From the NCBI GenBank assembly GCA_947632495.1, contig CANRPL010000021.1, positions 1 to 19,826 of the forward strand: a stretch of DNA of 19,826 nucleotides. Reading direction: 5' to 3'. Under the pieces are notes generated by a model. The model was given only the letters and a program-made list of their open reading frames with translations, was not told where the DNA came from and did not search any database. The first letter of the stretch is position 1, and each line of letters opens with the position of its first letter. Below, one piece after another: positions 5,344-13,254 of the stretch. The DNA is from an uncultured Bacilli bacterium. GTDB taxonomy: Bacteria > Bacillota_I > Bacilli_A > RF39 > UBA660. The translations under genes and the position numbers were made by a program.

Positions 5344-7293
5344 ATGTTTGATTTAGTATCAGAGTATCGACCTAATGGTGATCAACCTAAAGCGATTGAA
5401 GAATTAGTTAAAGGTATCAAAGATGGTAAAAAAGATCAAGTTTTATTAGGCGCTACTGGAACCGGTAAGACTTTTACTATTGCTAATGTTATTAAAGAAG
5501 TAAATAAACCGACTCTTGTTTTAGCACATAATAAGACTTTAGCTGGTCAACTTTATGCTGAATTTAAAGAACTATTTCCTAATAATCATGTCGAATATTT
5601 TGTTTCATACTATGATTATTATCAACCAGAAGCCTATGTTGCTAAAACCGATACATATATTGAAAAGGATGCTGCTATCAATGATGAGATTGATGAATTA
5701 CGTCATGCAGCGACAGGAGCTTTATTAAATAATAAAGATGTTATCGTTGTTGCGAGTGTCTCTTGTATTTATGGTATTGGTGATATTGAAGATTATCGTG
5801 ATAAAATGCTTGTTTTGAGATGTGGTGAGACAGTTGAACGTGATACGATTATTGAAAAGTTAATTGAGATGTTATATGAACGAAATAACATTGATTTTAA
5901 GCGTGGAACATTTAGAGCTAAAGGCGATGTTCTTGAAATTATTCCAGTCAATCAACATAGTAAGGGAATACGTGTTGAATTTTTTGGTGATGAGATTGAT
6001 CGTATCTGTGAATTTGATGTTGTAACGGGTGCTATTGTGACAAATAAGCAGACAATCAGTATTTTTCCTGCTAGTCACTTTGTAACATCAGAAGATAAAT
6101 TATTAAAAGCTTGTGATAATATCGAAGAAGAATTAAAAGAAAGATTAGCGTATTTTAAACAAGAAAATAAATTATTGGAATATCAACGATTAGAAGAACG
6201 TACCAAGTATGATTTAGAGATGTTAAGAGAGACAGGTTTTTGCCGAGGTGTAGAAAATTATTCTCGTCATTTAGCGCTTAAAAAAGCTGGGGAAACACCT
6301 TCAACATTAATGGATTTCTTTGGGGATGATTATTTATTAGTAATAGATGAATCCCATGTTACTATTCCACAAGTAAGAGGTATGTATAATGGTGATCGTG
6401 CCCGCAAAGAGATTTTAGTGGAATATGGCTTTAGATTACCTAGTGCTTTAGATAATAGGCCTTTAAAATTTCCAGAATTTGAATCTAAAAAGGGACAGAC
6501 CATCTATATTTCTGCGACACCAGGAGAATATGAGTTAGAAAAAACAAATCATGAAGTAGTTGAACAAATTATTCGCCCAACTGGTTTACTAGATCCTAAA
6601 ATAGATATTCATCCAACCCATAATCAAATTGATGACTTAATTGAAAATATCAACGAATGTATTAAAAAGGGTGCCCGTGTTTTAATTACTACTTTAACTA
6701 TTAGAATGGCGGAAGAGTTAACCAATTATCTAAAAAAATTAGATATTAAGGTCGCTTATCTTCATAATGAGATTAAGACTTTAGAACGTTTAGAAATAAT
6801 TCGTGATTTACGAAAAGGTAAATATGATGTTTTAGTCGGCATAAACTTATTAAGGGAAGGATTAGATATTCCAGAGGTCGAATTAATTGCTATTATGGAT
6901 GCTGATAAGCAGGGCTTTTTGCGTAGTGAACGTAGTTTAATTCAAACGATAGGTCGTGCTGCTCGTAATGCCAATGGCCATGTTATTATGTATGCTGATA
7001 GTATAAGTGATTCTATGAAATTAGCTATCGATGAGACCCAAAGACGCCGTGATATTCAAGAAAAATATAATGAAGAACATCATATTGTACCTCAAACTAT
7101 CATTAAAGCTATTCGTGAAGTTATCAGCAATAATAAAGGTGTTGAACGTAAAAAACGTGAGAAAATGTCTAAACATGAAAAGATTGATTTAATGGCTCAA
7201 ATTGAAGCTGAAATGCATGAAGCAGCTAAAAATCTTGACTTTGAAAGAGCAATGGAATTAAGGGATGCTTTATTTGAAATACGTAGTGAATAG
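5344..7293 (+). CDS. uvrB: excinuclease ABC subunit UvrB
   Basis: The damage-verifying helicase-like subunit of nucleotide excision repair; UvrA loads it and it then recruits UvrC. ATG 5344 (MFDLVSEYRPNGDQP) is chosen over the upstream in-frame GTG 5296, because GGGAGGAGG lies directly before it and the -10 box sits inside the longer version. The 649 residues match the family length. Walker A GATGTGKT spans 36-43. The DNA-gripping beta-hairpin region YYDYYQPEAYV follows. Motif II is VIDESH, motif VI QTIGRAARN, and a C-terminal UVR motif (AAKNLDFERAMELRD) binds UvrC or UvrA. uvrA, usually next door in Firmicutes, is not downstream here. Confidence 0.97.
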   Translation: MFDLVSEYRPNGDQPKAIEELVKGIKDGKKDQVLLGATGTGKTFTIANVIKEVNKPTLVLAHNKTLAGQLYAEFKELFPNNHVEYFVSYYDYYQPEAYVAKTDTYIEKDAAINDEIDELRHAATGALLNNKDVIVVASVSCIYGIGDIEDYRDKMLVLRCGETVERDTIIEKLIEMLYERNNIDFKRGTFRAKGDVLEIIPVNQHSKGIRVEFFGDEIDRICEFDVVTGAIVTNKQTISIFPASHFVTSEDKLLKACDNIEEELKERLAYFKQENKLLEYQRLEERTKYDLEMLRETGFCRGVENYSRHLALKKAGETPSTLMDFFGDDYLLVIDESHVTIPQVRGMYNGDRARKEILVEYGFRLPSALDNRPLKFPEFESKKGQTIYISATPGEYELEKTNHEVVEQIIRPTGLLDPKIDIHPTHNQIDDLIENINECIKKGARVLITTLTIRMAEELTNYLKKLDIKVAYLHNEIKTLERLEIIRDLRKGKYDVLVGINLLREGLDIPEVELIAIMDADKQGFLRSERSLIQTIGRAARNANGHVIMYADSISDSMKLAIDETQRRRDIQEKYNEEHHIVPQTIIKAIREVISNNKGVERKKREKMSKHEKIDLMAQIEAEMHEAAKNLDFERAMELRDALFEIRSE

Positions 7294-7302
7294 TGCTATA
7301 AT
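7274..7302 (+). promoter_or_regulatory. promoter of the yvlD-lgt-yvcK-whiA unit
   Basis: TTGAAA (7274-7279), exactly 17 bases, TATAAT (7297-7302) with TGC in front: the best vegetative promoter in the window. It lies across the end of uvrB, and the predicted start site is only about ten bases before the ATG at 7320. Confidence 0.75.
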
Positions 7303-7319
7303 TAGTCAAGGAGATTTTT

Positions 7320-7742
7320 ATGCAAGAAGAGAATAAAAAATGGAATAAACGTGAAAGTATCAGCAGTTGGTTAGATACGCTTATTCACTTAATTGGATAT
7401 ACATTAGTATTAATAACTGTCTCTATGATTTTTAAGAAAACAGTTTATATCGAAAACATTTATTGGGGCTTTCTAGCTATCTTAATAATATTTGTTTTAA
7501 ATAAGACGATTAAACCCGTTTTAACTTGGTTGACAATACCTTTAACCGCAATGACATTAGGTTTATTTTATCCCTTAATTAATGCTTTTATTTTAAAACT
7601 ATCCGATTGGATATTACAATCTAATTTTAATGTCCATGGTATGTGGATGTTAATTATTGTTTCCGTTGTCATTTCCATAATGAATGCCATTATGGATAAC
7701 TGGATTATCGATGGAATTTTAAAAGGAGGTAAACGCAAATGA
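7320..7742 (+). CDS. YvlD/phage-holin-IV-like integral membrane protein
   Basis: A 140-residue protein with four hydrophobic segments (about 23-40, 48-61, 69-92 and 104-123), a charged N-terminus and a basic C-terminus (KGGKRK). The segment KTIKPVLTWLTIPLTAMTLGLFYPLINAFIL matches the conserved core of the 'mycobacterial 4 TMS phage holin, superfamily IV' proteins such as Bacillus YvlD. In that family K.KP.....P....T.GLF...INA is the hallmark. The holin label is historical; YvlD-type proteins are chromosomal and of unclear function, linked in Bacillus to envelope stress. AAGGAG precedes the ATG. It overlaps lgt by four bases (ATGA), so the two are translationally coupled, and yvlD lies near lgt in Bacillus too. 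Confidence 0.82.
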   Translation: MQEENKKWNKRESISSWLDTLIHLIGYTLVLITVSMIFKKTVYIENIYWGFLAILIIFVLNKTIKPVLTWLTIPLTAMTLGLFYPLINAFILKLSDWILQSNFNVHGMWMLIIVSVVISIMNAIMDNWIIDGILKGGKRK

Positions 7743-8554
7743 ACCCTGTAGCGTTCCATGTTGGTGGAATTACTATTTATTGGTATTCACTTTGTATTTT
7801 AACCGCCTTTTTAATTGGCTTTCTTTTAGTAAAGTTAGAATTAAAAAGACATCCCGAAATAAAAGATAGTTTCCTTTATGATTACTTCTTTTATTTAGTT
7901 CCCATTGTTATCGTTGGAGCACGCCTATATTATGTCATCTTTGAATGGGAAGCTTATCAACATGATCTACTTCAAATATTTGCTATTTGGAATGGTGGTT
8001 TAGCGATTCATGGTGGAGTATTAGCTGGGGCTATCTATACTATTTTTTATACTCGTAAGCATAAAGTTAATACGATTCGTTTTATGGATATCGTTGCGCC
8101 TTCTCTTGTTTTAGGTCAAGCTATCGGACGTTGGGGGAATTTTTTCAATCAGGAAGCTTATGGTCCAATTGTTTCTTTAGAGAAATTACAAAGCTTACCA
8201 ATTCCTAAATTTGTTATTGATGGAATGAATATTGGTGGCTTTTACCGTGAACCTACTTTCTTCTATGAATCAATGACTTGTCTTTTATGCTTTATCATCT
8301 TGATGATTATTCGTTATTTTTATAAGAATTTGAAAGTGGGAACATCTTGTGGAATTTACTTTATTATATATGGTATTGAACGTTATTTTGTTGAAGGTTT
8401 AAGAATGGATAGCTTAATGCTTGGACCTTTTCGTGTCGCTCAAATAGTCTCTGTTATTATGGTTCTATTAGGAGTAGCTTTTATTATTATATCTTTAAAA
8501 AGAAAAGAATTATATCTTAACCCAATAAAGAAAGAGAGAAAAAAATATGAATAA
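7739..8554 (+). CDS. lgt: prolipoprotein diacylglyceryl transferase
   Basis: A membrane enzyme that transfers diacylglycerol from phosphatidylglycerol to the lipobox cysteine of prelipoproteins, the first step of lipoprotein maturation. The 271 residues fit the family. Visible signatures are AIHGGVLAG (the essential histidine), GQAIGRWGNFFNQEAYG (Lgt signature with the catalytic-region arginine), REPTFFYES, and YGIERYFVEGLRMDS with the second essential arginine. At least six hydrophobic segments are evident. AAAGGAGG at 7722-7729 supports ATG 7739. It would process the lipoprotein encoded at 482-1525. It overlaps yvcK by eight bases. Confidence 0.97.
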   Translation: MNPVAFHVGGITIYWYSLCILTAFLIGFLLVKLELKRHPEIKDSFLYDYFFYLVPIVIVGARLYYVIFEWEAYQHDLLQIFAIWNGGLAIHGGVLAGAIYTIFYTRKHKVNTIRFMDIVAPSLVLGQAIGRWGNFFNQEAYGPIVSLEKLQSLPIPKFVIDGMNIGGFYREPTFFYESMTCLLCFIILMIIRYFYKNLKVGTSCGIYFIIYGIERYFVEGLRMDSLMLGPFRVAQIVSVIMVLLGVAFIIISLKRKELYLNPIKKERKKYE

Positions 8555-9497
8555 AAAAGTTGTTGTTTTAGGTGGAGGAACAGGTTCTTCTACACTTTTA
8601 CGTGGATTAAAACAATTTCCTATCGATTTAACGGCGATTGTGTCTGTCTGTGATGATGGTGGGGGGACAGGTGTCTTAAGAGAAGAATTTAATATACCAG
8701 CAGTAGGAGATATCCGAAGAGTATTAGTTGCTCTATCAGAAACCGAACCTTTAGTAATGGAACTTTTTAACTATCGCTTCAATACAACAAGTGATTTAGA
8801 GGGTCAAACAGTTGGTAATATACTTCTTACAGCGTGCGCCAAAATAAGTGGAAATTTATCTGATGGCATTGAAGCTTTAAGTAAAGTTATGAATTTAAAG
8901 GGTAAAGTTGTTCCTTTAACTGAAGATAATGTCGTTTTAATGGCTGATATGAAAGATGGCAGTGTTGTTGAAGGAGAACATAATATTACGCAATGTAAAA
9001 AAGAAATTAAAAAAGTTTATTATAAGGAACCTCCTGTACCAACTAAAGAAGCTTTACAATCATTAAAAGATGCGGACTTAATTGTCTTAAGTATGGGTAG
9101 TTTATTTACTAGTATTATACCTAATTTAATATGTGATGAAATAATTGACGCTATCGACCACAGTAAAGCTAAAATAATGTATGTATGTAATATGATGACG
9201 CAACCTGGAGAAACAGATAATTTTACGGTTTCCGATCATGTTAAATTGCTTAATACTTATTTAGGTAAACACAAGATTGATGTCGTTGTCGCTAATAGTG
9301 GTAATATTGCTGAAGAAATTGCTCATAAATATGAAACGTTAGAACAAAAGGACGCTGTTAAATTTGATGAAAAAGAAATCAAAAAGATTGTTCCCGAAAT
9401 TATTAATGATAATTTCTTTACAATAACTAATCATTTAATTCGCCATGATACAATTAAATTAGGATTACAAATTTTCTCGTATTTATTAAAAGGATAG
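8547..9497 (+). CDS. yvcK: YvcK family gluconeogenesis/cell-shape factor (CofD-like fold)
   Basis: YvcK binds UDP-sugars and is required in Bacillus for growth on gluconeogenic substrates and for proper localisation of PBP1. The 316-residue product begins VVVLGGGTGSSTLLRGLK (nucleotide-binding loop, residues 4-21) and continues CDDGGGTGVLREEFNIPAVGDIRRVL, diagnostic for this family and its CofD relatives. VGNILLTA, LSMGSLFTSIIPNL and MYVCNMMTQPGETD are further family blocks. It overlaps lgt by eight bases and ends directly before whiA, the typical yvcK-whiA pairing. RapZ (yvcJ), usually directly upstream of yvcK, is missing here and lgt takes its place. Confidence 0.95.
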   Translation: MNKKVVVLGGGTGSSTLLRGLKQFPIDLTAIVSVCDDGGGTGVLREEFNIPAVGDIRRVLVALSETEPLVMELFNYRFNTTSDLEGQTVGNILLTACAKISGNLSDGIEALSKVMNLKGKVVPLTEDNVVLMADMKDGSVVEGEHNITQCKKEIKKVYYKEPPVPTKEALQSLKDADLIVLSMGSLFTSIIPNLICDEIIDAIDHSKAKIMYVCNMMTQPGETDNFTVSDHVKLLNTYLGKHKIDVVVANSGNIAEEIAHKYETLEQKDAVKFDEKEIKKIVPEIINDNFFTITNHLIRHDTIKLGLQIFSYLLKG

Positions 9498-9503
9498 ATG
9501 CTT

Positions 9504-10418
9504 ATGTCTTTTACTAGTGACATTAAAAATGAAGTAAGTAAATTAAGCCATGAACGGATTGAAATGATTGCTGAATTATCTGTTATTCTACGAAATAGTG
9601 CGACAATAAATAAGGATGTTATTAGAGTTACAACAGAAAATATCAGTGTAGCACGTTATGTCTTTTCTTCAATTAAAGAGATGTATGACATCTCCTGTCG
9701 CATTACGGTTCGTCATGGATATAATTATATGAAAAATTATATTTATATTTTAGAGATAAGAAAAAAGATTGACACCATTATCCAAGATTTAAGTCTAGAT
9801 ACTAATATCCCTAAAGCTTATATTATTGATGATGACCTTTCTAAACGAGCTTATTTACGTGGCTTATTTATTGCGTGTGGTAGTATTAATGATCCTAAAA
9901 AGTCACGCTATCATTTAGAATTTTTTGTTGATGATGAAGAGTATGCTGATTTTATCAGTAATTTATTAAATGAGTATTACTTAAATAGTAAAGTTTTAAA
10001 ACGGGATAATAAGTATATGATTTATGTTAAGGAAGCGGAAAAAATAGGTGACTTTCTTCGCATGATGAATGCGATAAATGCTCTATTCTATTTTGAGGAT
10101 ATTCGTATCTACCGTGATCATAAGAATATGACTAATCGCCTCAATAATTGTGAACAAGCTAACGTAGATAAGATTATTGAAACAGCTACTAAACAAGTAA
10201 GAGATATTGAGACAATTGAAGCTGAAGGCGGTTTAGATTTGTTAGATGAAAAAGAAAGGTTAGTAGCGACTTATCGTCTAAAATATCCGGAAGCCTCATT
10301 AATTGAATTAAGTGAAATAATAGGTTATGAAACTGATACTAAAATAACTAAATCAGGGCTATATCACCGTTTTAATAAAATTAAAGCATTAGCTGAAAGA
10401 ATTAGAAATAAGCAGTAG
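9504..10418 (+). CDS. whiA: WhiA family DNA-binding protein
   Basis: WhiA has a LAGLIDADG-homing-endonuclease-like N-terminal domain without nuclease activity and a C-terminal helix-turn-helix. In Streptomyces it controls sporulation septation; in Bacillus it affects division and chromosome segregation. I chose ATG 9504 (MSFTSDIKNEVSK, the usual WhiA N-terminus) over ATG 9498, because AAAAGGA (9488-9494) is nine bases from the former and three from the latter. YLRGLFIACGSINDPKKSRYHLEF is the LAGLIDADG-like block, and LIELSEIIGYETDTKITKSG plus HRFNKIKALAERIR forms the helix-turn-helix. About 305 residues, normal length. It is the last gene of its unit, ending at a weak hairpin. Confidence 0.95.
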   Translation: MSFTSDIKNEVSKLSHERIEMIAELSVILRNSATINKDVIRVTTENISVARYVFSSIKEMYDISCRITVRHGYNYMKNYIYILEIRKKIDTIIQDLSLDTNIPKAYIIDDDLSKRAYLRGLFIACGSINDPKKSRYHLEFFVDDEEYADFISNLLNEYYLNSKVLKRDNKYMIYVKEAEKIGDFLRMMNAINALFYFEDIRIYRDHKNMTNRLNNCEQANVDKIIETATKQVRDIETIEAEGGLDLLDEKERLVATYRLKYPEASLIELSEIIGYETDTKITKSGLYHRFNKIKALAERIRNKQ

Positions 10419-10436
10419 TTTATTTCTTTTTCTTTT
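10404..10436 (+). terminator. weak terminator after whiA
   Basis: AGAAATAA (10404-10411) pairs perfectly with TTATTTCT (10420-10427) around an eight-base loop containing the stop codon, followed by a TTTTCTTTT run. The stem is AT-rich, so efficiency is doubtful, but it lies directly before a clear promoter. Confidence 0.45.
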
Positions 10437-10438
10437 AA

Positions 10439-10467
10439 TTGTAGAATGAGCCTTTTTATAGTATAAT
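10439..10467 (+). promoter_or_regulatory. promoter of the DHH-rplI-dnaB-M23-walJ-rlmH operon
   Basis: TTGTAG (10439-10444), a 17-base spacer, TATAAT (10462-10467). The first ATG is at 10489 with GGAGGG before it. No other promoter-like sequence with a gap is seen until 16485, so six genes probably share this transcript. Confidence 0.7.
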
Positions 10468-10488
10468 AGATATTGAATTGGAGGGCTT

Positions 10489-11454
10489 ATGGAAGGTTTA
10501 TTTAATCATTTAACAGAATTAATAAACGATTATGATGATGTCGTTATCATGAGTCATCATGATCCTGATTTAGATGCTTTAGGTTCTAGTTTAGGGTTGA
10601 GTTCTATTTTTACTGCCCTTGAAAAAAGTAATTATATTTTTTTAGATGTTGAAGATGAAGATAATAATTCTAGTGTTAAACAAGCTTTATCTTTAGTGCC
10701 TAACTTTAATTTTATTAACCATAAAAATTATAAGAAAATATTGAAAGGTAAAACCCTTTTAATTATCGTTGATACGCATCAACAGGAGCGTATTGAAGAT
10801 CCTGATTTTATTTCTTTTGCTGATAGTGTCGTCGTTTTAGATCATCATATTAAAATGGGTAATTATATTAAAGATACTGAAATATTTTATATTGATTCAT
10901 CTTTATCTAGCGTCGTTGAATTAGTCGCATTCTATAGTCGCTTCTTAAATGTTAGTATCAGTTCTATAGTCGCATCAATTATGTTAGCTGGTATGGAAAT
11001 AGATACTAATGGTTTTAATATTAAAGCTACTGAAAGAGCTTTTGAAGCTGCGGCATATTTAGCTTCGATGGGAGCTGATGCTATTATTAGACAAACTTTA
11101 TTAAAAGAGTCTAAAGATGAATTTTTAAGAAAAGCTGACTTTATTAAAAGCAGTTATATTTATCATAAAAATATTGCCATCTGTTTACTTACTTCTACGC
11201 ATACGTCATCTGAAGAACTAGCTGAAATAAGTGAATCACTTCTTAATTTTGAAGATGTTGAAGCTAGTTTTACAATTGGCCAATTAGATAAGAAGTTAGT
11301 TGGCATTAGTGCACGTAGTATTGGTAATATTGATGTTTGTGAAGTAATGAAAAAATTAGGTGGTGGTGGTCATGCGACCATTGCTGCTGCACAGATGGAA
11401 AATACTACGACAAAAGTTGCTGAAAAAGCATTAAAGAAGGCCTTGGAGGAATAG
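10489..11454 (+). CDS. stand-alone DHH-DHHA1 phosphodiesterase, GdpP-like (probable c-di-AMP or pApA hydrolase)
   Basis: The 321 residues consist only of the catalytic DHH-DHHA1 module. Metal-binding motifs: HHDPDLDALGS (residues 23-33), VDTH (94-97), LDHH (117-120), then EIDTNGFN. The substrate loop GGGGHATIAAAQ (GGGG 291-294, His295) is closest in pattern to the GdpP version (GGGGHxTxAAxQ). In Bacillus GdpP (about 650 residues, two membrane helices, a PAS-like domain, a degenerate GGDEF, then DHH-DHHA1) lies just before rplI and dnaB-type helicase, exactly the context here. The membrane and sensor half is absent, and only 70 bases containing a promoter precede the ATG, so no detached remnant is visible. 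c-di-AMP, pApA or short RNA are all possible substrates (Pde2 and NrnA are related). Confidence 0.85.
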   Translation: MEGLFNHLTELINDYDDVVIMSHHDPDLDALGSSLGLSSIFTALEKSNYIFLDVEDEDNNSSVKQALSLVPNFNFINHKNYKKILKGKTLLIIVDTHQQERIEDPDFISFADSVVVLDHHIKMGNYIKDTEIFYIDSSLSSVVELVAFYSRFLNVSISSIVASIMLAGMEIDTNGFNIKATERAFEAAAYLASMGADAIIRQTLLKESKDEFLRKADFIKSSYIYHKNIAICLLTSTHTSSEELAEISESLLNFEDVEASFTIGQLDKKLVGISARSIGNIDVCEVMKKLGGGGHATIAAAQMENTTTKVAEKALKKALEE

Positions 11455-11455
11455 T

Positions 11456-11893
11456 ATGAAAATAATATTATTAGAAGATGTAAAAAAGCAAGGTAAAAAG
11501 GGAGAAATAATTAACGTGGCTGATGGCTATGCTAATTTTCTAATTAAGAATAAGCAAGCTGTTCCCGCTACACAGACAGGTGTTGATCGTCTAAACAAAG
11601 AAAATGCTTTAAAAGAAGAAGCTTTAGCTAAACTAATTAGTGACTGTGAAAAAGTTAAGGCTAAAATAGAAAATGAAACATTTAAATTTCAAGTTAAAAC
11701 GGGAGAACAAGATCGTGTTTTTGGTAGCGTTAGCGTTAAACAAATTGCTAATGAACTAGTAAAAAAGGGATATAATATTGACAAAAAACAGATTAAAATA
11801 ACGAGTCCATTATCTTCATTAGGATATCATAATGTTGATATTGAATTACATAAAAGTGTGGTCGCACATATTAAAGTTGAATTAGTAAAATAG
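11456..11893 (+). CDS. rplI: 50S ribosomal protein bL9
   Basis: A 145-residue bL9 of normal length. The N-terminal domain MKIILLEDVKKQGKKGEI(I)NVADGYANFLI carries the family signature. A long charged connecting helix (about 40-75) leads to the C-terminal rRNA-binding domain with FGSVSVKQIA and IDKKQIKI. The gene starts one base after the preceding stop, and TTGGAGGAAT spans that stop as its ribosome-binding site. Ten bases separate it from dnaB, reproducing the Bacillus gdpP-rplI-dnaC order. Confidence 0.97.
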   Translation: MKIILLEDVKKQGKKGEIINVADGYANFLIKNKQAVPATQTGVDRLNKENALKEEALAKLISDCEKVKAKIENETFKFQVKTGEQDRVFGSVSVKQIANELVKKGYNIDKKQIKITSPLSSLGYHNVDIELHKSVVAHIKVELVK

Positions 11894-11903
11894 AGGTGGT
11901 TTT

Positions 11904-13247
11904 ATGCCAGAAAAGAATATTCCTCATAACATTGATGCTGAACAATCTGTAATTGGATCAATGTTTTTGACTAAAAGAGCTTTACAAAAGGCTTTAGAGG
12001 GATTAACTAGTGAAGATTTTTATCTTGATTCACATAGTAAGATTTTTACATGTATCAGGGCTATTGATGATAAAAAAATACCGGTTGATTTAACGACGGT
12101 AAGTGAAGAATTAAATAATCGTCATTGGCTAGAACAAGTTGGAAATATTGATTATCTTGTTGAAATAATTAATAGTGTCCCAACGACAGCTAATATTGAT
12201 GAATACATTAAAATTGTATCAGAAAAAGCTCTATTACGTCGTCTTATTGATGAGGCAACCGGAATAGTTAAAGATAGCTATAGTGTTGGTCGTGATATCG
12301 GAGATTTTCTATATGAAGCTAGTAAAAAGATTACTGACGTATCACAAGGTTTAAAAGTTAGTGAGTTTAAACCAATTCAGGATGTTTTAGTAAAAACACA
12401 ATCAGATCTTGAATTTTTAGCAGCTAATAAAAATGATGTTACAGGTATTCCAAGTGGTTTTTATGATTTAGATAAAATTACTTCTGGATGGCATCCTAAT
12501 CAATTGATCATTATTGCCGCTCGACCAGGAATGGGAAAGACTGCTATTGCTTTAAATATGGCTACTAATATGGCAATAAACGCTAAAAAGTCAGTTGCTA
12601 TTTTCAATATGGAGATGGGAGCTGAACAGTTAGCGACACGTATGTTATCATCAGTAGGTCAAGTTCGTGGTGAAAAACTAAAGACTGGTAATTTAGAACA
12701 TAGTGATTGGCGTAAGCTTAATGAAGCTATAAGTCGTCTATCTAAAACGCATATTTTTATTGATGATAGTGCAACCCAGACTGTTTCAGAAATTCGTTCT
12801 AAATGTCGTCGTTTAAAAAATTCTGAAACTGGATTGGATGTTGTTATTATCGACTATATTACTTTAATTCAAAGCGCAACTAAAGGTGGCGCTACTGGAC
12901 AAAATAGGCAACAAGAAGTAGCTGACATATCGCGTGCTTTAAAGACCATGGCCATGGATTTGGGTATTCCTGTTATTGCCTTGTCACAATTATCACGTGG
13001 TATTGAACAACGTAATGATAAACGACCAATGTTAAGTGATTTACGTGAATCGGGAGCTATTGAACAAGATGCCGATTTAGTTGCTTTTTTACATTGTAGT
13101 GATGAAGAAAAAGAAAAAGAAGATAGTCTAATGGAACTAATCATTCGTAAACATCGTAATGGTCCATTAAAAGATGTTAAATTAATGTTTCAACGAGCAA
13201 CGAGTACACTTGTTAGTGTAGCTGATGATAATCAAGAAGAAGCTTAG
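11904..13247 (+). CDS. dnaB: replicative DNA helicase DnaB (DnaC in Bacillus nomenclature)
   Basis: The hexameric 5'-3' replication-fork helicase. The N-terminal domain (about 5-105) opens IPHNIDAEQSVIGSMFL, the usual DnaB start. The RecA-like domain has Walker A ARPGMGKT at 206-213, Walker B VVIIDYITLIQ, and the block ALSQLSRGIEQR/DKRPMLSDLRESGAIEQDAD that is nearly invariant in the family. 447 residues, full length, without an intein insertion. AGAGGTGG before the ATG is the ribosome-binding site. The M23 peptidase gene begins seven bases after the stop. Confidence 0.97.
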   Translation: MPEKNIPHNIDAEQSVIGSMFLTKRALQKALEGLTSEDFYLDSHSKIFTCIRAIDDKKIPVDLTTVSEELNNRHWLEQVGNIDYLVEIINSVPTTANIDEYIKIVSEKALLRRLIDEATGIVKDSYSVGRDIGDFLYEASKKITDVSQGLKVSEFKPIQDVLVKTQSDLEFLAANKNDVTGIPSGFYDLDKITSGWHPNQLIIIAARPGMGKTAIALNMATNMAINAKKSVAIFNMEMGAEQLATRMLSSVGQVRGEKLKTGNLEHSDWRKLNEAISRLSKTHIFIDDSATQTVSEIRSKCRRLKNSETGLDVVIIDYITLIQSATKGGATGQNRQQEVADISRALKTMAMDLGIPVIALSQLSRGIEQRNDKRPMLSDLRESGAIEQDADLVAFLHCSDEEKEKEDSLMELIIRKHRNGPLKDVKLMFQRATSTLVSVADDNQEEA

Positions 13248-13254
13248 GTGATTT

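Noticed and set aside
7320..7742. Reading the YvlD-like gene as a phage holin and evidence for prophage
   Set aside because: There are no other phage genes nearby and the gene is embedded in a conserved housekeeping cluster; the holin name is only a family label.
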